Shown: positions 10,825 through 19,076 of the stretch, piece by piece
How positions within the stretch are numbered: position 1 is the first letter of the stretch
Layout: every line of letters starts with the position of its first letter
Assembly (NCBI GenBank): GCA_010093605.1
Contig: MU004185.1
Coordinates: 1 to 21,468 of the forward strand
DNA from: Lophium mytilinum
Taxonomy: Eukaryota; Ascomycota; Dothideomycetes; Mytilinidiales; Mytilinidiaceae
Direction: 5' to 3'
DNA: 21,468 nucleotides
The notes under the pieces: generated by a model
The model's input: only the letters and a program-made list of their open reading frames with translations
What the model was told of the DNA's origin: nothing
The model's database searches: none
Translations under genes and position numbers: made by a program

Positions 10825-10894
10825 CTAATCTACTAAGACTAGTAAAGGGCCCTAGCAGAAAGCCTTCCTGCAATAATTCTTATAATATACTTAC
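10825..10894 (-). other. Relic A intron 1, with palindrome arm
   Basis: Donor GAG|GTAAGTATA at 10894, acceptor GATTAG at 10825, 70 nt, phase 0 on both sides. It contains GCAGGAAGGCTTTCTGC followed by TAGGGCCCTTT (10844-10871); the donor-side arm is missing. The large duplication (copy 18588-21468) begins inside this palindrome. Confidence 0.65.
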
Positions 10895-11212
10895 CTCACT
10901 CCACTCTTAGAGAAATTGCGATGGAATAAACCTGTTAGCAGAATTAGCTATAACGTAACTTAATTTTACCTGCTGGACAGTAAACTTACTAAAAGGCTTA
11001 ACCGCTAGCTAAAAAGACGCCTAAAATAAGCTAATTGCGGCTCTAATGTAGCTAGGAAACTACTAACTATTATCTAGTAAGTAAGGGTCTAGCGCGCAAC
11101 TGTTCTATAGGTAGCTAGATAAGTGGAAGTAATAGGAGTGCGGTGGTGTAGAAGGAGAGGTTAGTATAGAAGTAAGAAAGTTAAAGCTGCCAGGCGGTAG
11201 ATAAGTTCGTGG

Positions 11213-11239
11213 GCGGCCGGGCCGATAGCCGCCGGCCGC
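11213..11239. repeat. GC-rich inverted repeat between relics C and A
   Basis: GCGGCCGG at 11213-11220 is the exact reverse complement of CCGGCCGC at 11232-11239, with an 11-nt loop. It lies between the stop of C (11342) and the readable exon 1 of A. The equivalent in the second copy (about 18948-18974) keeps one arm and has mutations in the other. The arms contain no CpA, which explains why they survive RIP. Confidence 0.6.
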
Positions 11240-11495
11240 TAAGACGCTAAGCCTTTAACAGTAAACTACTTAAGTTAACTCTTAAGGTTAACGTAATAGC
11301 TGTATATTATATAAGGTTAAAATATTGCGGGTGTAAATATATCAGCGTTTTACTTAATTTCGCCGATATATAAATATTTACGGTTAATCTATAATACTAC
11401 GCTATATATTACCTAGTTCTAGTAATATAGTACTACGCTAAGATAGGTTAATAGAACATTGCGCGTTGTTGTATAACTATTTGCCTACAGTATAA

Positions 11496-11531
11496 GAGTC
11501 TTGCTAGAAAGCCTTCCTGCTAGGGCCCTTT
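11496..11531. repeat. Palindrome copy lying in-frame within relic C
   Basis: AAAGGGCCCTAGCAGGAAGG followed by CTTTCTAGCAAGACTCTT on the minus strand. In the frame of C it reads A-KGPSRKAF-stop-QD, with open frame on both sides. Its counterpart in the second copy is at 19231-19266. Confidence 0.8.
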
Positions 11532-11621
11532 GCTACTTATATTAAGCACGCCTATTATTACCTCTCTTCTTATATATATTACCGCTACGCACCTACTAGA
11601 TAAGCATTTGCGTACTATATA

Positions 11622-11657
11622 AGAGCCTGGCTAGAAGCCTTTCTACTAACGCCCTTT
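11622..11657. repeat. Second palindrome copy in-frame within relic C
   Basis: Minus strand AAAGGGCGTTAGTAGAAAGG then CTTCTAGCCAGGCTCTT, read as KGVSRKASSQAL in the same phase as the copy at 11496-11531. It shares the shortened GGCTTCTAGCC core with the intronic copy at 8085-8122. Counterpart at 19357-19392. Confidence 0.75.
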
Positions 11658-14600
11658 ATATCTTATACTAATTACTTTACTATCTTCCTTATTAATAATT
11701 CTTCTTTATAACGCCGCCCCTGCTAGTCTACCTATTAACGCTTAAATCTATATACTCCTTAGAACTCTTCTACTTAAGCCTTATTCTTCTAGGCCTCTTA
11801 CTCTAAGTCCTCTAAGTCCTCTATTTCTAAGCTGTAGTTACCTAAACTCTCTTTATACTTATACTCTTTATCTAATAACTAACTACTTATATCCCCCTCT
11901 TACTCCTTCTATATCGCTAAATAATTCTAGAATTCTTTAATTATTAGAATTCTGCCTAAATAAGCCCTTAGGCTATTTAGTGTATAGTGCTTAAACCTAA
12001 GCTGGACACGTTTTAGATTAACTTAACCCCTAGGGCCTATAATATTATCCTCTATTATTATTATCTTTAACTTTCCTGGGCTTCCCTAGGTTATATTCTA
12101 TACTTCCTTTGCAACTACGTCTATGCTAAGGTTAACTGCCCCCCCTTAAGCCTGTTCTTTAATATATTAGCTTAGTTAGGCTACCTTATAGTAGTAGCTA
12201 TTTAGTAGTTGCATATAGATCTACTATATATTTATAATTATATCTCTTCCCCTAATATTATCTTATATATCTTTAGAGTTGTTTTATTTAGCTTAACGCG
12301 TGGTTAAAATTTTGTTGTTATTATATCTTAAAAGAACCTAGAGTAATAAGGCGGCTCTTGCTTATAGATTATTAAGGAATTATTCTACCGTTTTTAGTAA
12401 CGCTTCATTTCTAATTATTGCATTTAATCTTCGCAATTTTATGCGGAAGGGACTGTTGTTCTATTTTTAAGTTTCTGCAGCTGGATCTATAATATTAAAT
12501 AGCGGCTAGACTTAATTAATCCAGCGTCTAGTTAAGTGCCTTAGATAATTTGTATTACTATTTCTAGCTACATTCTACACGTAGGTGTAGCTTACTATAA
12601 GTTCTAACTTTCTATATAGCTTTATAAGCATATTAGGATAAAGCGCAACTATAGATCTATTTAGAATACTCTTAAGAAATTAGTCGCGTAGTTCTTTACT
12701 CTTCTATTACGTCTTAGTATTTCTATCTTCTCCTATATACTATCTACTTAGAAGCTCGTATATATTAGTATAGTATGCCTTAATAATAAGCGCAGCTGCC
12801 TTACCTATCCATAGCGGTGCCAATCGCCAATCTTTTTGCACTTTAGTCCTATTTTCGCGTTAAATAGCTGGCGTGTACTATGCTGCAATACTATACTATA
12901 GATACCGCATCTCTATATTCTCCCTAGTAAGAGATACCTAAATCTAAGCTTTAGTAAACGTAGCTTAGAATTAATTCCTAAGGCCGGCTTGCAGTTAATT
13001 AACGCCTTAAGGGCTAAGTTGTGGGGGCGTTGTTGTCTAATCTAAGTACTCTAACTTTAGCTAAGCTATGCTATACTTCTTAAGGGAGTCTAATAACCTA
13101 AGGCTATACAAGGTTACAGGATTCTAGGGGTCTTTTTAATTTATCCACTCTTTTTTCTACAGTATAGATAATTAAGTAGGATTACCACATCTAGCAGTAA
13201 TTTACGCAAGGCGGATATAAAGAGATGCTAAATAACTATTTACTAGCTATTTATCTAGTATTACTATATGCCTAGCATTACGCCCCGGGGTAACCTAAAG
13301 AGACAGTACCTGGAAAAGAAATACCTAGCAATTAAGGTTTACAATAGTAAAGGCATTAACTTCTTCTATAGAAAGAACCTAGTAGGGGTAATAAGGCTTA
13401 CTACTATTGTCCGGCCCATCCTTTATAGTAAATTTAGGACTTGCGCTTTCTTTAAGTTGCTTAAGTATAGTAAGAAGTACTTAGAACTTAGTTTAAACCC
13501 TATAGAATAAGTGTCTATCTCTCTAGAGTATAGTATAGTGGCGTTAGAGAATAGCAGCAAGACTATCCTAAAGCTATTTTCTTTTTAATAATTCTCTAGA
13601 GCTACCTGCCGCTTTAAACCACCGCTTAATTATTTTAGTTAAGAACGTAAGAGCTTCTAGTTAAGTATTATAAAAGGGCGTAATATTCTTAACGGGTAAC
13701 TTAAGTATAATCTTATTACTATTATAGATTTTATTATATACTATACTACTAATACAGCTATAGTTACCTACTTAGAGCTCTACTATTAGAGATAACGCGC
13801 CCTAGATAAGATAGTAGGGGTACAATGTTATATAAATCTTTTCTTTTCCGCCGTTGTAGAAGTAAGTGGCCTAGTAGTTATTATAGCTAGTTTTGCGTAG
13901 AAGGGTAACCCCGGTATCTAGCTAATTAGTAGTTAGGATATCTTTATATCTATAGTTAATCTATATCCCCTTATCTAGTATATTAATTGGGTTTTTATTA
14001 AAAGTAGTAGTTAAAGTACGTAGTAGCTAATCTCTACTTTAAATTATACTTAAGGACTTATATGCCATTTTTAGATTATAACCCGAGACTACTAGGAATA
14101 CTCCTTTAAATAAATCTTTAGGTATAGTATCTATTTCTGCAAAGTTTTCTATGTTATAAAGAACTTAGTTCTAGAATTCTTAGAGTTAACACTATAGAAT
14201 TATATACTTAGTATTAATATAAGAGTCTCTAGATAATATTATATATTTTTCTTTCTTAACGCTTGCTTTACCCTATATAATATTAAAACTGTGTAGTATA
14301 TGCTACTACTTATTAGGTGTTAGAGTATACTTTACTACAGGTAAGATAATATTATTGAGCTAAGCTGCTTACATTATATCTAGTAGATGCAAAGTATTGC
14401 CCTTTTGCTTATTTAGTGTTGGCATCTAGGGGAAAAACACGTAAGTTTTAAATTAATGCTTATACCTGTGCCCTATGCAAAGCTACTTTATTATATAGAG
14501 CTTATGGCCGCGTATTATAATGCGTTAGTTTTAAGTAATACTTTAGAGGAAGGATAGTTATAGAGATAGTAAGAAGTACAAATTATAGGCCGCTAAAGTA

Positions 14601-16236
14601 GAGATGCCAATAATAACGCTATTAATATTATACACTCGCTGGATTTTAATCTCTTTATTTGCTATAAAGCTAGCTTTAGACCTTATAAAACTAAGCCTTA
14701 GAGTTTCTATATTACTAGTTTCTCCGCTTAACATTAATTTCTATAGGACATTATTAAAGTTATTAGAATTATTCTCTCTCTATAATAGCTCTAGTTGGCT
14801 TATTAGATAGAAGGCTGTATTGGCTATAATAGGCTCTTATTAGGAGGGAAGGTTCTAAGCCAGAAGAAAGCTAGTAACTTAGCTAAGGGATCTGCTCTAA
14901 GAAACTATTATATAGTTACTTGCTATATTATAATATTAGCTACTATATTATCTAAATAGAAAGAGTTAAGATATATAGTAAGTACACTAGACTTCTAACG
15001 CTAATTAGATTATACTTACTACATATAGAGTATTTACTAATAGATTATTATGCCTACGTATATTAGCTTTATATAAACTATAGGGCTTATAATACTTGCC
15101 TATTAGGGTCTATCTTATCTATAACTTTGTCTATAATCTCGCTGTTACCTTCACTATTTAAGGCTGTATTATCTACCCTACTGCCTTAATTCTCTAGTAT
15201 AACTTCGTTAAGTAAACCCAGTAATTTATCTATAGTGTCTTGCTATCCTTGCATATATATACCTTCTCTACCCTCTTTAACTCTATTATCTAATACCTTA
15301 TCTATATCTGCACCTGCTTCTATCTTATTCTTAAGTTAGGTAAATTCCTCTTCTATAACCTCGGTTACTGGCGTTAGGCGGAGAGATAATAAGGTAGCGT
15401 ACCACTCCATCTAAACCTAACCGTTGTTGTGCGCTAGTTGCATAAACCAACTTATATTAGCTAGCATTTCCTCCTTATCTATTTATTCCGCAGCGTCTAT
15501 TCTAGAGAGCACTTCTACGGCCTTATTTTATTGCGCTAAGAATAATTCCGCTGTAATCTCTTTGTTAGTTATTTGCGCGAGTATATAGAGCAGTAATACA
15601 GTAATAAGGGCTAGTGTTTAGCGTTATATTATTAGTTCTAGTTATGCAGGAGTAGAAGCTACTATAGTTTATTAAGCGCGTAAACTTGCGCGTAGTATTA
15701 TAGCCGTCTATAAAGTATTCTAGAGGGCAAGGATAGTATATACGCCTGTATATATATATAGTATAGCTGCGGGTTTAAGAAATACTTTGCAGAGATAGCG
15801 TATAGCGGGTAGAACCCAGCCCGGAGCTCTATTATTATTATTTACGGCTTGCCGAGGTGTCCCTACGCTGGAAGGTAGTAATAGAGAGGGCAACACCTCT
15901 CTAGTATCTAGAGGCGGTGGTAACGCAGGTGTATAAGGAGACAACGCGGAAGATATAGGTAACAGCAACTCTAATACTGCCTCTTCTACTTCTTTATCTA
16001 CTTAGGCTACTTCTTTATTTACTTTACTTTCTTTAGCTACTTCTTCTTCTTCTTTAACTGCTGCTCCCTTAATAGTCTATATAACAGCATACTTACTACT
16101 ATTACTCTAATCTTACTCTATAGCTTCCGTTAATTCTATGTTGCTTTAAATTTTAGGTATATATTAGGCCGCTCTTAACTTACTAGAGCGTGTACTACTG
16201 CTAGTAGACTGCTAGGTATAAGAAAGTTATATTAGT

Positions 16237-16480
16237 TAAGTAGGTTAAGAGGTTAAAGGAGCGAAAGAACAAGTACTACTATAAGTAGCCCGCCCTAGAG
16301 TAGAATATTAGGTAGGTTTAGTAGATAGAGGAGGAGCGGTAGAATAGATACTACTATAGGTAGACCGCTATAGAGAAGTATATTACGTAGATTACGTAGG
16401 TTAGATAGATAGAGGAGGAATAGTAGAACGGGTACTACTATAAGTAGACTGCTGCGGAGGAGTATATTACGTAGATTAAG
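16237..16480 (-). repeat. Coding tandem repeats (75-84 bp) within relic B
   Basis: The plus-strand motif TACTACTATA recurs near 16274, 16349 and 16433, spacings of 75 and 84 bp, both multiples of three. This gives 25-28-residue repeats of the TYSS...PPLS...PTQ type. The length pattern supports protein-level repeats rather than a non-coding satellite. Confidence 0.7.
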
Positions 16481-16522
16481 TAGAGGTAGAAGGTAATAAT
16501 TCTTCTATTAAGACGGGTTCTA

Positions 16523-16575
16523 CTTAAGTTTATTAGAACCTAACTATAAATACTAGGAGATTATAAAAGATATAC
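16523..16575 (-). other. Relic B intron (no palindrome)
   Basis: Donor A|GTATAT at 16575; branch-like TTCTAAT and acceptor ACTTAAG at 16523; 53 nt, phase 1 on both sides. Splicing joins LEETIAQLI to EPVLIEELLPSTSTQ in one frame. Unlike the introns of relic A it carries no palindrome. Confidence 0.6.
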
Positions 16576-17075
16576 TAATTATAAGTTATGCAATAGTTTC
16601 CTCTAAAGGCTCCTAAGGTGCAATTAGTTATTAAAAGGGCGTAGGCGCAGGGCGGGTGGGATAAGGGGCCCTAATATTTATACTAGAAAGACCTCTAGGG
16701 TTTTTAAAGATAATTAGAAACAGATCTAGAATAGAAGTAGGAGTAGGCTTGCTAGCCTCTCCTACTATAGCTGTTTAGTCTATAGCCCTCTTCTTTTTAT
16801 CTCTTTTACGTTGGTTCAAATCCACTATTAAACGTAATTTAGCTGCTTTTCGCTCTTCTTTATTCTAGTACTTTCGGGGGCGTCCTATACTAACTACTAG
16901 GTATAGTAGTAAGGGGAATAATAGTTTAGAATATAGAGCTAAGGAGCGGAAAGCGGTTAGGGAGTGTAATTAGTTAAAAATAAGGATTTATTAATATTCT
17001 TATTATAGGGCTTACCCCGCCTAACCCGTTTTAACACCCCTTACAGATACGGCCACTCGGTTAAGGTCGCTGGGG

Positions 17076-17111
17076 AAGGGCCCTAGTAGAAAGGCTTTCT
17101 GCGGTAGCCCT
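17076..17111. repeat. Dispersed palindrome at the edge of the satellite
   Basis: AAGGGCCCTAGTAGAAAGGC followed by TTTCTGCGGTAGCCCT. It lies upstream of relic B and immediately before the satellite array begins. No splice signals or open frame are evident around it. Confidence 0.7.
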
Positions 17112-18128
17112 ATTAATTGCTTTATCTATAAACGTTGTATAAACTATATCCTGCCCTTTACTTTATATATTTTATTTAATGCGGCTGAAATTTCTATTAT
17201 ATAAGAATACTATCTAGTAGCAACCTATACTAAGGCGAGGCTATTATAACGCAAAACCCTTTCTATTATATCTATTACCCTCTATAGGCACCTACTACTA
17301 GGACTTCGCCTTTTCTATAATGCTTTAAATTTAATTGCGTATACTGCATATAGTATTATAGCTCTATTATAGTATCTTAATATCTAGGAGTTATTATATG
17401 CAGCGGTAGAAAGGCTGCTTAATTATAGGGCTATACTCTCTGCTGCTAGCTACCCTCTTCTCTTACCCTCTACACCTACCTAGAGCCATAACTACAGCCT
17501 ATAAAATATTTCTAAATTGCTAGAATACTATTGCATTGCATAATAAGTAATTTTCCTTATAAATATCTTTAACCTTATATTGTAGTGGTTCTATGCAGCG
17601 CTAGTTAAGGTCTTTATTAAGTGCAAGGCTGGCATTACGCTAAACTCTTTAAGTAACTTCTATTATTTAGAATCTTACCTCTGCATATAACTGCCACTAC
17701 TACTATAGCCTGCATATTAATTCTAAGTTAATAGATTACTATCGCATTATATATTATATATAATTCTTTATATATTTCTTCTATGCTATATTATAGTAGT
17801 TGCATGCAGTAGTAGTTACACTAATTCTTAAGCACAAGGCTATTCTTACGCTAAACCCTTTAAGTAATTTCCATTCTATGCCTGCGCACCCTGCGGCCTC
17901 TCTATATCTACCTTAAGCTACTACTACGGCTTGTAAATTAAATTAAAGTTAATAGAACGCTATTATATTGCGTTCTAAGTATTATTCTTCGCATGCATAC
18001 TCTATTTCATGTTATGGTGGTTAAATGCGGCGGTGCAAGGTTATGCTGCACGTAATTCTTAAAGGTTAATTTTCTCTATATTAAACTCGCTTCTCCCTAC
18101 CTAACTTTAACCCTCTAGCCCCTATAAT

Positions 18129-18140
18129 AACCCTAACCCT
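18129..18140 (+). repeat. Interstitial telomere-like repeat 1
   Basis: AACCCTAACCCT, two perfect telomere units, at the junction between the two 460-bp satellite units. Confidence 0.85.
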
Positions 18141-18560
18141 TTATATATAACTACTACTACTACTATAGCCTATATATTAATTCTAAGTTAATAGATTACT
18201 ATTATATTATATATTATATATAATCCTTTATATATTTCTTCTATACTATATTATAGTAGTTGCATGCAGTAGTAGTTATACTAATTCTTAAGCGCGAGGC
18301 TATTCTTACGCTAAACCCTTTAAGTAATTTCTATTCTATGCCTGCGCACTCTATAGCCTCTCTATATCTACCTTAAGCCACCACTACGGCTTATAAATTA
18401 AATTAAAGTTAATAGAACGCTATTATATTATATTCTAAGCATTATTCTTTGCATGCATACTCTATTTCACGTTATAGTAGTTAAATGCAGCAGTGTAAGG
18501 TTATACTGCACGCAATTCTTAAAGGTTAATTTTCTCTATATTAAACTTACTTCTCCCTAT

Positions 18561-18574
18561 CTAACCCTAACCCT
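18561..18574 (+). repeat. Interstitial telomere-like repeat 2
   Basis: CTAACCCTAACCCT near the end of the second 460-bp unit. The equivalent site in the first unit (18101-18114) reads CTAACTTTAACCCT, the same element with two C-to-T changes. Confidence 0.85.
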
Positions 18575-18587
18575 CTAGCCCCTATAA

Positions 18588-18975
18588 TAGTAGGAAGCCT
18601 TTCTATAATAATTCTTATAATACGCTTACCTTACTCTACTCTTAGAGAAATTATAATAGAATAAACCTATTAGTAGAATTAGCTATAATATAACTTAATT
18701 TTACCTGCTAGATAGTAAACTTACTAAAAGGCTTAACTACTAGCTAAAAAGACGCCTAAAATAGGCTAATTGCGGCTCTAATATAGCTAGAAAGCTGCTA
18801 ACTATTATCTAGTAAGTAAGAAACTAGCGCGTAACTATTCTATAGGTAGCTAGATAAATAGAAGTAATAGGGGTGCGGTAGTATAGAAGGAGAAGTTAGT
18901 ATAAAAGTAAGAAAGTTAAAGCTACTAGGCGGTAGATAAGTTTATAGGCGGCCGGGCTAATAGCCGCCGGCTACT
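18588..18975 (-). pseudogene. Relic A second copy, exon 1 only
   Basis: Corresponds to 10853-11240 of the left copy. It includes the exon 1 coding stretch and the intron 1 donor region (AAG-GTAAGC), then breaks off inside the intronic palindrome where the satellite begins. It never extends to any helicase motif, so this A copy is truncated after its first exon. Confidence 0.7.
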
Positions 18976-19076
18976 AAGACGCTAAGCCTTTAATAGTAAA
19001 CTACTTAAGTTAACTCTTAAAATTAATATAATAGCTATATATTATATAAGGTTAAAATATCGCGGGTATAAATATA

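Larger units (their letters stand above)
5170..11240 (-). pseudogene. Relic A: SNF2-family helicase/ATPase, RIP-degraded, seven inferred introns
   Basis: SNF2 proteins are DNA-dependent ATPases that translocate on duplex DNA and remodel chromatin or repair intermediates in the nucleus. Six splice joins on the minus strand restore one frame of about 1,800 codons. Motif I (about residue 690, 9005-8982) reads DKVSIRKI, i.e. D-E-V-G-x-G-K-T with only G-to-A or C-to-T changes. Motif Ia reads KPFLFLVPSVLV; IVIASY follows; motif II is FIDKC at 8453-8439 for a DExx box; motif III is YSRTPLY at 8366-8346 for SGTP. The C lobe has IIxTNYLDK (near 7410), LITSYQANRARLNL (about 7262-7216) and RLYRISQ then QDTFNAF (from 7144). 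A Lys-rich tail with a GRP AT-hook-like motif follows to about 5290. The N-terminal 600 residues are charged and unassigned. The start codon is not found; exon 1 reads from about 11240. It cannot encode a working enzyme as it stands. Confidence 0.85.
10853..13733. repeat. Large direct duplication, left copy
   Basis: Matches 18588-21468 at a constant offset of 7,735 bp at both ends, so there is no net insertion or deletion over about 2.88 kb. Differences are overwhelmingly C/T or G/A. This copy retains more C and G. The right boundary of homology is not seen, because the window ends inside the second copy. Confidence 0.95.
11342..15103 (-). pseudogene. Relic C: about 1,250-codon RIP-degraded gene, unrecognised
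   Basis: One minus-strand frame stays in register from about 15103 to a TGA at 11344-11342, with all other stops TAA/TAG. A likely start is ATA at 15103-15101, where ATG followed by GGC would be altered by RIP; an in-frame ATG lies at 14425. Readable blocks: GKYYKPYSLYKANIRRHNN (start), GHKLYII and CIGHRYKHQFKTYVFF (Cys/His-rich, about residues 195-225), DWRLAPLWIGKAAALIIKAY (near 12820), WNITWGSPGKLKIIIIEDN-like sequence (near 12090, W for stops), an acidic coiled-coil SLEIEDLEDLE (near 11840), and KGPSRKAF just before the end. No transposase, recombinase or polymerase motif is recognised. It sits between B and A, same strand. Its C-terminal three quarters or so are duplicated at 19077-21468. 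Confidence 0.7.
15087..16888 (-). pseudogene. Relic B: basic-N-terminus, Ser/Thr/Pro-repeat membrane protein, unrecognised
   Basis: About 580 codons on the minus strand. The apparent start is ATA (16888-16886), where ATG-GGA would mutate to ATA-GGA, followed by GRPRKY and KEERKAAK, an AT-hook-like basic head common in fungal DNA-binding and transposon-linked proteins. After a 53-nt intron come three Ser/Thr/Pro-rich repeats (TYSSTRSTIPPLS, TYSSIYSTAPPLS, TYSSTCSFAPLTS). A Lys/Glu-rich stretch (KEEEEVAKESK) precedes a Pro-rich region and hydrophobic segments (AAILYIYTGVYTILAL and LALITVLLLYILAQI, roughly residues 295-365). The end is helical and acidic (PVTEVIEEEFTQLKNKIEAG). The stretch 15720-15968 happens to lack stops and is only part of this gene. 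The family is not recognised. A TAA at 15089-15087 is taken as the end, but may be a RIP stop. Confidence 0.65.
17110..18590 (+). repeat. Satellite array: about 230-bp monomers, 460-bp higher-order unit
   Basis: 17671-18130 and 18131-18590 align without indels at an offset of exactly 460 bp (for example GCATGCAGTAGTAGTTA and CCCTTTAAGTAATTTC in both). Each 460-bp unit is two diverged halves: CTACTACTATAGCCT with TTAATAGATTACTAT in one, CTACTACTACGGCTT with TTAATAGAACGCTAT in the other. More diverged monomers extend left: AGGCTATTATAACGCAAAAC near 17237, and ATGCAGCGCTAGTTAAGG near 17593. No coding frame is followed. Confidence 0.88.

Noticed and set aside
742-11240. A RecQ-type telomere-linked helicase, common at fungal chromosome ends.
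   Set aside because: The helicase here has the SNF2 motif set (SGTP, LITSYQA, RLYRISQ) and lies 5 kb in. Relic D, nearer the telomere, shows no RecQ motifs that I can read.
13268-13510. 80-codon plus-strand frame ending in LNPIE, resembling the SPDLNPIE motif of Tc1/mariner transposases.
   Set aside because: It lies antisense to the long coherent frame of relic C, has no other DDE motif upstream, and its frame is full of stops on either side. The match is five residues.
14604-14810. 68-codon hydrophobic plus-strand frame.
   Set aside because: Antisense shadow of the N-terminal part of relic C, whose frame is coherent on the minus strand there.
16808-16830. GGTTCAAATCC resembling a tRNA T-arm.
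   Set aside because: No matching stem, D-arm, anticodon arm or acceptor is seen, and the stretch lies in the basic head of relic B on the other strand.
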